Numbered from the stretch's first letter, positions 14,065 to 21,232 are shown. The stretch: DNA of 34,668 bases from an uncultured Vampirovibrio sp. (GCA_910577635.1 CAJTNR010000022.1:1-34668); one strand, 5' to 3'. The notes: generated by a model from the letters alone, not told the origin. A program made the numbers and translations.

Positions 14065-14781
14065 TTAATTCATTAACCAATCAAGACAGAGTTTTGTAAA
14101 ATCGTCTTTATAATGTAAAAATAAATCTTCTGCATGACAGCCGTTTTTAAATTCTTTGTATTCTTTTTTACAAACTGCTTTTTGATAAAGTTCTTTAGTA
14201 TGCCAGGGGTGTACTGTCGGGTCTTTTTCACCTGCAATAAAAAGTGTCGGAACTTTAATTTTATCAACAACACTAATTGGTTTTGTTTTGTGAAGCAATA
14301 AAGGATAAAATCTAATTGATATAAACCTATCAAGTTCAAATTTTTTCATTGTTTCGCCCCACGCTTCTTTTTTCCACATCTGATTTTCTATTTTGTCAAA
14401 ATCCGCTGGTGCTGATACTGCTATTACTTTATCAATGAATCTGCTTTTAGATGCATAGATTAGACAAATCGCAGCACCGAGTGAGAACCCTATAAGATAA
14501 ATTTTTTTATAATTTTTTCTAGCAAAACGCACAACACAATCTAAATCCATAAGTTCTTTAGCAGTAAAAGTGTACAATCCTTTTGATTTACCATGGCCTC
14601 TAAAATCAAGTGCAATCACATCAAAATGGTTAATAAACATTTGAGAAATTTGACAAAACGCATTGGAATCCTTTGTCATACACCACCCCGGTGCAATAAT
14701 TACAACTTCCTTATGCTTATTTTTATAATGATTTATTGCAATATTAATTTTATCTTTTGTTGTTAAATTATAATTATCCAT
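14065..14781 (-). CDS. alpha/beta hydrolase (serine aminopeptidase/lipase-like fold)
   Basis: 238 residues, cytoplasmic. The catalytic triad is visible: the nucleophile Ser in GFSLGA (about residue 99), Asp in AGEKDPTVHP (about 192) and His in NGCHAEDLF (about 218). The oxyanion region is APGWCMTKDS and the strand-turn DVIALDFRGHGKSKG is typical of S33/monoacylglycerol-lipase-like hydrolases. It probably cleaves an ester or acts on a peptide or lipid; the substrate cannot be named. It stands alone. An AAGGAAT lies rather far (about 15 nt) from the ATG, and TAAAAT 7 nt before the ATG would also allow a leaderless mRNA. Confidence 0.88.
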   Translation of the reverse strand: MDNYNLTTKDKINIAINHYKNKHKEVVIIAPGWCMTKDSNAFCQISQMFINHFDVIALDFRGHGKSKGLYTFTAKELMDLDCVVRFARKNYKKIYLIGFSLGAAICLIYASKSRFIDKVIAVSAPADFDKIENQMWKKEAWGETMKKFELDRFISIRFYPLLLHKTKPISVVDKIKVPTLFIAGEKDPTVHPWHTKELYQKAVCKKEYKEFKNGCHAEDLFLHYKDDFTKLCLDWLMN

Positions 14782-14885
14782 GGCTATTATTTTATTCCTT
14801 TTTTTAATGACTTTTACTAGAGTTTACCACAAATTCTTTGTCTTAGTGCTTTAAAGGTATTATTTTTTATTTAACAGCTCAAATA

Positions 14886-14919
14886 AGTCCCTCTTAGGAC
14901 TCTATTTCAATATTTAAAC
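14886..14919. repeat. hairpin with conserved tail, third copy
   Basis: AGTCC and GGACT form a short stem (14886-14901), followed by CTATTTCAATATTTAAAC. Very similar tails follow hairpins at 12372-12408 and 13565-13602. On the plus strand this looks like a terminator family, but no plus-strand gene ends just before this copy. Confidence 0.45.
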
Positions 14920-14930
14920 TTAGGTAAAAC

Positions 14931-15134
14931 TTAATCAGGCACATACTTAAGAATATCATTAGTTGTACATTCAAGTGCAAAACATAGTTTATCAAGAGTA
15001 TTGAAGGTTATTTTTGTTGTTTCATTCTTGTATATTTTATTAACAGTATGATTATCCAAACCTGTCATTTTAACAATATCGGATTTATCGAGTTTTTTTT
15101 GTGCCAATAATATTGCAAATCTGTTTTCAATCAT
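14931..15134 (-). CDS. small XRE-family HTH regulator
   Basis: 67 residues forming one Cro/C1-type HTH: MIENRFAILLAQKKL, DKSDIVKMTGLDNHTVNKIYKN as the recognition unit, then the stabilising FNTLDKLCFALECTTNDIL. This short acidic type (YozG-like) is usually a repressor of its own or a neighbouring accessory gene. It is a tandem paralogue of 15253-15456, both opening with MIENRFA.LLAQK. No Shine-Dalgarno site is present; TAAGAT sits exactly 6 nt before the ATG, pointing to a leaderless mRNA. Target genes are unknown. No toxin partner is adjacent. Confidence 0.82.
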   Translation of the reverse strand: MIENRFAILLAQKKLDKSDIVKMTGLDNHTVNKIYKNETTKITFNTLDKLCFALECTTNDILKYVPD

Positions 15135-15252
15135 GTTTTTATCTTAGCAATATAAGAATAATATATTTTATTTAGTAGTTTACAATACGAAATAGTTACT
15201 TTACATACCAAAAATTTTAATATATTGTAATAATGTAAAAAGTAAGGAAATA

Positions 15253-15456
15253 TTAATCGGGAATATATGCAAAAATATCGTTAGTATCACAGTTTAATGC
15301 AGCGCATAATTTGTCTAATGTAATAAGGTCAATTCTTGAATATTTACCTTTATAGATTTTGTAAATAATATGATTATCCAAACCTGTCATTTTAACAATG
15401 TCGCGTCTATCAAGCCTTTTTTGCGCTAAAAGTTGTGCAAATCTATTTTCAATCAT
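15253..15456 (-). CDS. small XRE-family HTH regulator, tandem paralogue
   Basis: 67 residues, one HTH domain: MIENRFAQLLAQKRLDRRDI, VKMTGLDNHIIYKIYKGKYSRID, TLDKLCAALNCDTNDIFAYIPD. It shares over half its residues with the gene downstream (14931-15134), differing mainly in the recognition helix (TVNKIYKNE versus IIYKIYKGK), so the two may read different operators after duplication. TAAAAT lies 6 nt before the ATG with no ribosome-binding site, again suggesting a leaderless transcript. A 118-bp AT-rich gap separates the pair, so each probably has its own promoter. It is divergent from the HAD-like gene at 15570. Confidence 0.82.
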   Translation of the reverse strand: MIENRFAQLLAQKRLDRRDIVKMTGLDNHIIYKIYKGKYSRIDLITLDKLCAALNCDTNDIFAYIPD

Positions 15457-15569
15457 GCTTGCATTTTAACGCATTAGAATAATTATGTCTTAATAAGTAT
15501 ACTAATATACTAAATGGTATTTTTATATTCTATTTCCTTTAATATTTCTTAGTAGAAAAGGAATAAAAA

Positions 15570-15908
15570 ATGAACAATAAAAAAACGCTGTTAATAGACC
15601 TTGATGGTGTATTAAACCAATACACAGGAGGTTTTGAAAAAAATTATATTCCCAAAATCAAACAGGGTGCAAAAGAATTCTTAAGCGAATTATCAAAAAG
15701 CTACATTATCAAACTTTTCACCACCAGAAATAAAATACTTGCAGCAAAATGGTTAATAGAAAATGGGCTTGATACAATAATTGATGATGTGACAAATGTT
15801 AAAGAGCTTTCATATTTATATATTGATGACCGCTGCATAAAATTTGACGGGAACTATTCTAACCTAAAAGCTCAAATACTAAGCTTTAAACCCTGGCATA
15901 AAAAATAA
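15570..15908 (+). CDS. HAD-superfamily small phosphatase-like protein
   Basis: 112 residues, a minimal HAD core without a cap domain. Motif I is LLIDLDGVLNQYTGG (the first Asp would be phosphorylated, the second an acid/base). Motif II is LFTTRNK (Thr). Motif IV is YLYIDDRCIKFDG (the Asp pair holds Mg). Such small members resemble 5'-nucleotidase or polynucleotide phosphatase-like HADs; the substrate is unknown. AAAGGAAT precedes the ATG at good spacing. The stop codon abuts a truncated GNAT 3' end (15910-16019) on the other strand, which marks an old insertion junction. It is transcribed alone. Confidence 0.8.
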   Translation: MNNKKTLLIDLDGVLNQYTGGFEKNYIPKIKQGAKEFLSELSKSYIIKLFTTRNKILAAKWLIENGLDTIIDDVTNVKELSYLYIDDRCIKFDGNYSNLKAQILSFKPWHKK

Positions 15909-15909
15909 T

Positions 15910-16019
15910 GTGTTAAACTTTTACCAGGTACAACAAAGGGTAAGGGTTTCCCTGCTCGTCTTTCGGGGTTCTTTTTTGGACCTTAAAACCATTATGCTCA
16001 TAGAATCTTTTTGCATCAG
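15910..16019 (-). pseudogene. GNAT acetyltransferase 3'-end fragment (copy 1)
   Basis: The stretch repeats the last roughly 110 bp of the intact GNAT gene at 17943-18392 with only a few changes, from the stop (15913-15915) back to the codons for DAKRFYEHNGF. It breaks off sharply after GCATCA at 16019. No start codon remains. Similar fragments at 16691 and the intact gene make three copies of this end, each bordering a different accessory gene group. Confidence 0.8.
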
Positions 16020-16058
16020 TGGTAGAAAAATTTAAAAAAATACATCAGAATAGGTGGT

Positions 16059-16292
16059 ATGAAAAGAGATAAAAATAAATATGTTAAAACCTTTAAAGTA
16101 TTAGGTCAAAATATTAGAAACATAAGAAAAAACAAGGACTTATCTCAAGAAGAACTTGCTTTTATGGTTTCTAGTGCAAGGAATTATATTGGTTGTATTG
16201 AAAGAGCTGAAAAATTTCCTAGCATTATTTTTATCTTAGATATTGCAAGTGCGCTTAAATGTAACGCTCATGACTTGTTTGAGAATGTATAG
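16059..16292 (+). CDS. XRE-family HTH regulator
   Basis: 77 residues: FKVLGQNIRNIRKNKDLSQEELAFMVSSARNYIGCIERAEKFPSIIFILDIASALKCNAHDLF is a complete Cro/C1 HTH with all five helices, close to the classic phage-repressor-like form (SQEELA...IE...P....L..IA.AL). It should bind DNA as a dimer. A GGTGG just before the ATG is a short-spaced ribosome-binding site. It lies between two GNAT 3' fragments together with the next HTH gene (63 bp apart, same strand), so the pair looks like one inserted unit. No effector gene accompanies them; their target is unknown. Confidence 0.85.
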   Translation: MKRDKNKYVKTFKVLGQNIRNIRKNKDLSQEELAFMVSSARNYIGCIERAEKFPSIIFILDIASALKCNAHDLFENV

Positions 16293-16355
16293 ATATTTAT
16301 CTTTTGTAGGTATCTGCACTACATTTATTATTAATATAGCTCATATAATATTAAA

Positions 16356-16625
16356 ATGCAAGAAGACAAAGTTTTAGAGTTTAAAAAAGTAGTTGGTGAA
16401 CTTGTCCGTGAACTTCGTAAGAAAAATACAAATTTGTCGATTAATAAGTTTGCGCTTAGTTATGACTTTGATAAAAGCAATATGAGCAAACTTGAAAGAG
16501 GTATATATAGTGCTTATCTTATCACTGCTTGGAGATTATCCGAAGCTTTAGGCTTAAAGTTTTCTGAATTTGCTAAATTAATTGAAGAAAAACTTGGCGA
16601 AGATTTTACCTTAATGGATATTTAA
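16356..16625 (+). CDS. XRE-family HTH regulator
   Basis: 89 residues: VVGELVRELRKKNTNLSINKFALSYDFDKSNMSKLERGIYSAYLITAWRLSEALGLKFSEFAKLIEEKL is an HTH with an unusual recognition helix (DKSNMSKLERG) and an acidic tail. It reads like the second regulator of a pair with 16059-16292. TATAAT ends exactly 6 nt before the ATG and there is no ribosome-binding site, so a leaderless mRNA is likely. A hairpin with a T-run at 16652-16672, which is also the start of the 258-bp direct repeat, could end its transcript. No sensor domain is visible. Confidence 0.82.
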   Translation: MQEDKVLEFKKVVGELVRELRKKNTNLSINKFALSYDFDKSNMSKLERGIYSAYLITAWRLSEALGLKFSEFAKLIEEKLGEDFTLMDI

Positions 16626-16651
16626 TTAAATCAAGTTGTATTAATATGATA

Positions 16652-16909
16652 CAGCCGCTGCTGCACTTTTTAGTGTCTATAAATCTAGTGTTAAACTTTT
16701 ACCATGTACAACAAAGGATAAAGGTTTCCCTGCTCGTCTTTCGGGGTTCTTTTTTGGACCTTAAAACCATTATGCTCATAGAATCTTTTTGCATCAGGAT
16801 TTTGTTCATTAACTGCAAGTTCGTTTATTGAATGCTTTTCAATTGCATATCGGATTAGTTTTGTACCAAGCCCCTGCCCTCTTCTATCAGCACTTACAAA
16901 AAGCATTTC
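16652..16909. repeat. 258-bp direct repeat, left copy
   Basis: The segment matches 17904-18161 at a constant offset of 1252 bp with about three mismatches and no indels. It contains a hairpin with T-run and the 3' part of the GNAT gene. The two copies bracket small RNA B and the DUF3800 gene. Confidence 0.9.
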
Positions 16910-16914
16910 AAGGC
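16691..16914 (-). pseudogene. GNAT acetyltransferase 3'-end fragment (copy 2)
   Basis: It encodes the last 72 or so residues of the intact protein at 17943-18392 (LEMLFVSADRRGQGLGTKLI to the stop) with two visible substitutions (LIR for LIQ, FKV for FRV). Upstream of LEM the sequence diverges abruptly at about 16910. The acetyl-CoA loop RGQGLG is present but the N-terminal half is gone, so it should be non-functional even though an internal ATG opens the frame. It is the left border of the DUF3800/small-RNA cassette. Confidence 0.85.
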
Positions 16915-16956
16915 AATCTCAATAACTTTCTGAACAGATTAGATAAGTCCGAATAA

Positions 16957-17047
16957 ATTAAAAGATAGACCCTCTGAACAACACACCATACCTTTAAGGT
17001 ACTGCTGGGATTACCCAACGTTGTTTTAACCAGACGCTAGTCTATCT
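16957..17047 (-). ncRNA. predicted structured small RNA, copy B
   Basis: The predicted transcript on the minus strand starts near 17047, 6 nt after TATAAT. Its ends pair as AGATAGAC (17047-17040) with GTCTATCT (16970-16963), followed by TTT, so the closing stem is also a weak terminator. Nested inside are TCTG/CAGA, AACAAC/GTTGTT and two small hairpins, TGGG-taat-CCCA and TACC-ttaaa-GGTA, giving a branched fold of about 88 nt. Sequence identity with RNA A (11675-11762) is low, but both contain GGTAAT followed by CCC and TACC, and both share promoter and architecture. It lies directly after the DUF3800 gene on the same strand. Confidence 0.55.
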
Positions 17048-17053
17048 ATTAAT

Positions 17054-17082
17054 ATTATAAACCATGACTACCGATTTTTCAA
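17054..17082 (-). promoter_or_regulatory. promoter of small RNA B
   Basis: Minus strand TTGAAA (17082-17077), exactly 17 bp, TATAAT (17059-17054). The -35 box lies inside the last codons (Leu-Lys) of the DUF3800 gene. Confidence 0.65.
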
Positions 17083-17862
17083 CTCTTTACTAAGATTTCC
17101 TAAAAGGTCATTTATCCAGCTGTATTTATCTTGTTCTACAATATCGGTATCACTTGGAAATAATTTTAATCCATACCCCAAGCACTTACCATTATATACA
17201 AATATATTATTACTTAATTTCATATAATATGATGGTTCAATATCTCCATCATATTGGTTTGGTTCAAATGCTTGATATATTGAGCTTGCTACAATATCTG
17301 CTAACTGTAAACACTTTGACTGGCTTTTAGTTAATGGCTTGATGTTAAGTACATACTGAGCGCAGTCGATAACTTTATGCATGTATGTTTCCAGCTCATC
17401 ATAATGGGTATTTCTACGGTGTTCAAAGATGAAGTTAGCTTTAGCTTTCTTGGATTTCAGGAATATAGTAACTTTTTCTAACAGTATCTTACAAGCATAA
17501 TTATAAAGTATAGACTTAACCTTTAGCGGCTCTTTAAGAGTTTCTTTTTGAAACACAACAGATATAATTGTAAAGTCTTTAAATTGTGCTAACTGGTTCA
17601 CGCATACTTTTCTTTTTTCATGAGACATTTTATAGAAATGCAGCGGTGATAATATATCTTTCTGTTGATATTTTAGAATTTTTTTTAATTCATTGACAAT
17701 ACTTGCTAACTTTTGGTCTAATTCTTGTTTAACAATAATAGCCGATAGTACGAAAAATCTACTGCTTCCCCGCCCAAAGTTGCATTCAAACTTAAATCCT
17801 TCATCTCCCGCTTCATCGATATAGACATTATAGTTATTTGTTGCAATATTATCTGCTTCCAT
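17068..17862 (-). CDS. DUF3800 domain protein (RNase H-like fold)
   Basis: 264 residues. The DUF3800 marks are VYIDEAGDEGF at residues 13-23 (acidic first strand), SSRFFVLSAIIV, FIFEHRRNTHYDEL, and SKCLQLADIVASSIYQAFE near residue 190-208 with the conserved Q-L-A-D. The fold is RNase H-like with acidic residues where a metal would sit, so nuclease activity is suspected for the family but not proven. It is frequent on mobile elements. An extended -10 (TGATATAAT) ends 6 nt before the ATG with no ribosome-binding site, so the mRNA is probably leaderless. With small RNA B it fills the interval between two 258-bp repeats, apparently as an inserted cassette. Confidence 0.85.
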   Translation of the reverse strand: MEADNIATNNYNVYIDEAGDEGFKFECNFGRGSSRFFVLSAIIVKQELDQKLASIVNELKKILKYQQKDILSPLHFYKMSHEKRKVCVNQLAQFKDFTIISVVFQKETLKEPLKVKSILYNYACKILLEKVTIFLKSKKAKANFIFEHRRNTHYDELETYMHKVIDCAQYVLNIKPLTKSQSKCLQLADIVASSIYQAFEPNQYDGDIEPSYYMKLSNNIFVYNGKCLGYGLKLFPSDTDIVEQDKYSWINDLLGNLSKELKNR

Positions 17863-17868
17863 AATGTA

Positions 17869-17877
17869 ATTATATCA
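17869..17877 (-). promoter_or_regulatory. extended -10 element of the DUF3800 gene
   Basis: TGATATAAT on the minus strand, 6 nt before the ATG at 17862. No good -35 hexamer is seen, which is usual for extended -10 promoters. Confidence 0.55.
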
Positions 17878-17900
17878 TAAACAAGCAAGGATATAGCAGG

Positions 17901-17923
17901 GTGCAGCCGCTGCTGCACTTTTT
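17901..17923 (+). terminator. intrinsic terminator (plus direction)
   Basis: GTGCAGC and GCTGCAC form a perfect 7-bp stem with a CGCT loop, followed by TTTTT. It is duplicated, slightly degraded, at 16650-16672, where it would end the HTH gene at 16356-16625. This right-hand copy has no plus-strand gene before it, consistent with duplication during insertion. Confidence 0.65.
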
Positions 17924-18161
17924 AGTGTCTATAAATCTAGTGTTAAACTTTTACCATGTACAACAAAGGATAAAGGTTTCCCTGCTCGTCTTTCGGGGTT
18001 CTTTTTTGGACCCTAAAACCATTATGCTCATAGAATCTTTTTGCATCAGGATTTTGTTCATTAACTGCAAGTTCGTTTATTGAATGCTTTTCAATTGCAT
18101 ACTGGATTAGTTTTGTACCAAGCCCCTGCCCTCTTCTATCAGCACTTACAAAAAGCATTTC
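17904..18161. repeat. 258-bp direct repeat, right copy
   Basis: This matches 16652-16909. It includes the 3' half of the intact GNAT gene, so this copy is continuous with the functional gene. Confidence 0.9.
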
Positions 18162-18392
18162 CAATTTATTATTCTCAATTCCCATAAATGCGCTGCAGGT
18201 GTTGTCTTCATCCAGCAATACTATTAATTGGGAAACTTCTTTTAGTGCTTTTGGAACATATTGTTTAATATTTTCTATTTCAACAATAGATAAAAACAAA
18301 TGCGTTGTTTTAACTGAACTTTCCCAAACTCCAAGGAGCTGTTCAATTAGTTTTTGTGTTCTTTTGTTTTTATCAATCTTAATTATTTCCAT
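17943..18392 (-). CDS. GNAT-family N-acetyltransferase
   Basis: 149 residues, full length. The acetyl-CoA binding motif A is EMLFVSADRRGQGLGTKLIQYAI (R/Q-x-x-G-x-G at about residues 90-95). Motif B follows as LAVNEQNPDAKRFYEHNGFRVQKR with the conserved Asn and Tyr. The substrate is unknown; the form resembles small YjaB/PhnO-like acetyltransferases acting on amines or protein termini. It follows the membrane-protein gene at 18398 by 5 bp, so the two are probably one transcript. Its 3' end has been copied twice to the left (15910-16019 and 16691-16914), making this locus look like a preferred recombination or insertion site. Confidence 0.88.
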   Translation of the reverse strand: MEIIKIDKNKRTQKLIEQLLGVWESSVKTTHLFLSIVEIENIKQYVPKALKEVSQLIVLLDEDNTCSAFMGIENNKLEMLFVSADRRGQGLGTKLIQYAIEKHSINELAVNEQNPDAKRFYEHNGFRVQKRTPKDEQGNLYPLLYMVKV

Positions 18393-18397
18393 CGCAC

Positions 18398-18931
18398 TTA
18401 ATCAAGATACATTAAGGGTTTGTTTTGTTTAAATATCTTTATTTTTTCTTCTATAATTGAGCTTTTTTGATTATCAAATAACTTACAGAATTCTTTTTTT
18501 GTAATCCCGCTATTGGTTTTAATTTTATTATATTCGCTTTCTAATACCACAAGACCTGCGCTTGATGCTTTTGACACAATGAGTTTTTGAACTTCTTCTT
18601 TTTTCATATATTTATTTAGAATCTTATCTGCGTTTTCATTTGTTTTTGAGAACCTGTTGTTAAAATCATTAATAAACTCATTAGGAATATATCCGCTTGA
18701 AGAACAAAAGCTTTCTAACACCGTTGTATTAACAGCTATAAAACCTTTGGCAAAACCCGCATCATTATAAGCTTGAAGCTCTTTTTGGCTTGGCTTTTTA
18801 TTCTTTTTGAAGATTAATGATTCAAAAACCACTTTAGTTAACACAAAAGCAGCTATAAAAACAACAATAAACACAACTATATTAACTATCGGCTTTGATT
18901 CTTTTTTTTGTTTTTCCCTATCCTGTGACAT
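18398..18931 (-). CDS. single-pass membrane protein of unknown function
   Basis: 177 residues. A charged start (MSQDREKQKKESK) leads into one membrane helix (about residues 15-38, IVNIVVFIVVFIAAFVLTKVVF), then a soluble helical domain with two nearby Cys (SFCSSSG and EFCKLF). The positive N-terminus suggests it stays inside with the domain outside (type II). I recognise no family. A good ribosome-binding site (AAAGGG) sits at normal spacing before the ATG. It heads a two-gene unit with the GNAT enzyme, which starts 5 bp after its stop, so modification of or by the acetyltransferase is conceivable but unproven. Confidence 0.7.
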   Translation of the reverse strand: MSQDREKQKKESKPIVNIVVFIVVFIAAFVLTKVVFESLIFKKNKKPSQKELQAYNDAGFAKGFIAVNTTVLESFCSSSGYIPNEFINDFNNRFSKTNENADKILNKYMKKEEVQKLIVSKASSAGLVVLESEYNKIKTNSGITKKEFCKLFDNQKSSIIEEKIKIFKQNKPLMYLD

Positions 18932-18990
18932 GTTTTTCCCTTTAACTTAATAACAACTATACTATATTACAAAAATACTTAAAAACCAAT

Positions 18991-19026
18991 AAAAAAAGAG
19001 GGTCAAAGAAAAATCCAATAACCCTC
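18991..19026 (-). terminator. intrinsic terminator of the Cys-rich prepilin gene
   Basis: On the minus strand GAGGGT (19026-19021) pairs with ACCCTC (19003-18998), followed by TTTTTTT. The stem and its flanks (to about 19043) are nearly repeated at 34608-34668, at the window end. Confidence 0.85.
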
Positions 19027-19056
19027 AAAATACCAAAACACAAAATATAAAATCTA

Positions 19057-20739
19057 TTATTCACGATACTCTGTTATTACACACCGCACGCTTGCACCAT
19101 AAGATTCATCACGCACCCTATCTGTAGATGCTACAATGTTTTTTGTATTGCCACGATTACCCGAAATGGTCCATAATGCATGTGGCGCGCATCCGTTCCC
19201 GCCACAATTGGATGAATTTCCTCCGAAATGTTTTGATAATCTTTCAGTGCATTTCGGGAATCCATGGGTCGAGTCATCAAGATAACAAAGTTGCAACCCT
19301 GCTGATCCGAATTCTGCTGGACTAGTCATTGTTCCTAAATCGTCAGAAGGATTCGGTAATCTCCAATAACCCAATGCATTTCCTTCGTTGTATTTGGAGC
19401 ATAACTCCCTCGCAGCAGCAAAGTTGCATACCGTCCTTTTATTTGCTGAATACCCATATGCAGGACTTACAGCTTTCCCATCAAGCTTCGCTGTAAGATC
19501 GGAACCGGATCCAGCTGTGTTAGCCCCCGAGTCACCGGTCGTTCCATGCCAGCAACACCTATCTTTATTTATACCGGAACAATTTTTACCAGGTGAGACA
19601 ACTTCCACTGCTGCTGCACTCGGTATTGCAATTTCTTTAAATTTCGCACTTGTTGACCCGTTAGCACTATCTCCAATATTTCTTTTTGTTACACATACGC
19701 TAGTGCGACTAAGCCAAAACCCGCCAAATTTACTTGAGCATTCATCTGCTGTCACCTTTTTCAAGCAAGTACCTTCTTTAAGTAGATAACCTTCAGAACA
19801 CTGTGTACATTCGCTACTTGTGCATTTGGTACATTTACTATGCTTAAGGGTACAACTAAGGCAGGTAGTTCCATCTAAATAACTTCCATCTTTACAACTA
19901 CTACAGTTAGCAGTCCCGCTGGTGCAGGTTTTACAAGTGCTGGGACAAGTAGTTGGTGTTGTAACAGCATCACAAGCAGTTCTGTCTGCATTGGGTGTAG
20001 TATTTGCTCCACAAGCTTGGCAGTGACATCCATTATGGTAGTTATTACCTGTGCAACTGCTTGCTGCAACACATGTTGAAACACAAGCAGTATGACTAGA
20101 ATTAGCTTCTGAATTAGTTCCACACGCACTGCAGCTTGTTCCTGAATAACCATCGCTTCCTTGATAAGTATTACCTGAACATGCTACACAAGTATTTCCT
20201 TCTCTTCTATACCCTTTAGAACATGTTTTTCTTGTACACCCTTTTCTGTCAGCATTAGGAAAATACCCATTTGCAGTATCACATGTTTTACAGCTTGATT
20301 GAAGATTGTCGTCTTGATAATGATATCCATCATTACACATAATGCAGTCTGTACTTCCAGTAGATATATATGGAGCATTGCAAGCAGAACATGTTCCATT
20401 TGCCATATTTAAACCATATCCTGAATTGCATCTATCACACCTGCTTGGATCAGAATTACAGTTAAAACAGTTACCTTGTGTACAAGCTTCGCATTTACAA
20501 GTTAATAGATTTTTAAATTCGTTTGCACATCCTATTGGACATCCTACACATTGATTGCCTAAACAAAGAGTACATTCAGGTCCTATACCAGATGGACATG
20601 CCATACTTAACTTCTTTGTTCCAATAGATACTCCGCCATGTTTCAGTTTGTGCGTGACAATTGGAGCAAGACTAGCTAAGATGACTGAGATTGTAATCAA
20701 GCTTATTAATAGCTCGATTAAAGAGAAAGCTTTTTTCAT
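19057..20739 (-). CDS. prepilin-like protein with large Cys-rich repeat region and C-terminal domain
   Basis: 560 residues. The N-terminus is a type IV prepilin/pseudopilin signal: short basic MKKA, then FSLIELLISLITISVILASLAP, with Glu at +5, though the usual -1 Gly is Ala. Residues 48-328 carry about 44 Cys in C-x-x-C units of the type CxxCxxGYxLxxxxCxxC, strongly recalling furin-like/GCC2 repeats and the variant surface proteins of protists. Residues 329-560 form a globular end (CCWHGTTGDSG, ALGYWRLPNP, ASVRCVITE), like the DUF1566/Lcl-type domains at the ends of other bacterial surface proteins. It should be displayed outside the cell through a type IV pilus or type II secretion machine. 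AAAGGAAA precedes the ATG; a strong terminator follows the stop. Confidence 0.8.
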   Translation of the reverse strand: MKKAFSLIELLISLITISVILASLAPIVTHKLKHGGVSIGTKKLSMACPSGIGPECTLCLGNQCVGCPIGCANEFKNLLTCKCEACTQGNCFNCNSDPSRCDRCNSGYGLNMANGTCSACNAPYISTGSTDCIMCNDGYHYQDDNLQSSCKTCDTANGYFPNADRKGCTRKTCSKGYRREGNTCVACSGNTYQGSDGYSGTSCSACGTNSEANSSHTACVSTCVAASSCTGNNYHNGCHCQACGANTTPNADRTACDAVTTPTTCPSTCKTCTSGTANCSSCKDGSYLDGTTCLSCTLKHSKCTKCTSSECTQCSEGYLLKEGTCLKKVTADECSSKFGGFWLSRTSVCVTKRNIGDSANGSTSAKFKEIAIPSAAAVEVVSPGKNCSGINKDRCCWHGTTGDSGANTAGSGSDLTAKLDGKAVSPAYGYSANKRTVCNFAAARELCSKYNEGNALGYWRLPNPSDDLGTMTSPAEFGSAGLQLCYLDDSTHGFPKCTERLSKHFGGNSSNCGGNGCAPHALWTISGNRGNTKNIVASTDRVRDESYGASVRCVITEYRE

Positions 20740-20904
20740 TGGTATTTCCTTTTATATTTTTGTATTTTTCTTACTATTAGTGATATATTTTTGCGGATAG
20801 GTTAACTTATAATAATACTATTCTACCTAATTTTTAGAAAAAGTCAAATAAAATCTAACAAATTGGTAGTTTATTATGGTAAAAAAATCTATTAAAGTAA
20901 TATA

Positions 20905-21231
20905 ATGGAAAAAAACATATCTGTTCTAATTGGTGAAAGAATTAAAGAAATAAGAAAAAAAGAAGGGTTAACACAAGCGGAGCTTGCGCAAAAAATTAAT
21001 GTTGACCCTAAATATATAAGCAGACTGGAAACAGGTTCTTCAACCCCTTCGATTGCAGCAATGGCAAGAATTTCAGCTGCACTTAAAACAAATTTATCCG
21101 AGTTTTTTATAATTGATAGCAAAGAAAAAAGAACATTTCTTATTGAGAATATAAATTTAAAACTCAATAAAGCAAGCTATAAGGAATTGAATGTTATTTG
21201 TGATTTAGTTGGAGTTTTAGTCGACAAATAA
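20905..21231 (+). CDS. XRE-family HTH regulator with C-terminal extension
   Basis: 108 residues. A textbook Cro/C1 HTH occupies residues 7-67: LIGERIKEIRKKEGLTQAELAQKINVDPKYISRLETGSSTPSIAAMARISAALKTNLSEFF. A further 40 residues (KRTFLIENINLKLNKASYKELNVICDLVGVLVD) form a helical tail, probably for dimerisation. It is divergent from the Cys-rich prepilin gene, 165 bp away, and could regulate that gene; this is inference from position only. It runs head-on into the SNF2 helicase gene, with one base between the stops. No ribosome-binding site is seen before the ATG. Confidence 0.88.
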   Translation: MEKNISVLIGERIKEIRKKEGLTQAELAQKINVDPKYISRLETGSSTPSIAAMARISAALKTNLSEFFIIDSKEKRTFLIENINLKLNKASYKELNVICDLVGVLVDK

Positions 21232-21232
21232 G

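Noticed and set aside
16646..18083. Two near-identical plus-strand frames of about 60 codons (16646-16831 and 17901-18083)
   Set aside because: They are the reverse strand of the repeated GNAT 3' end; their similarity comes from the DNA repeat.
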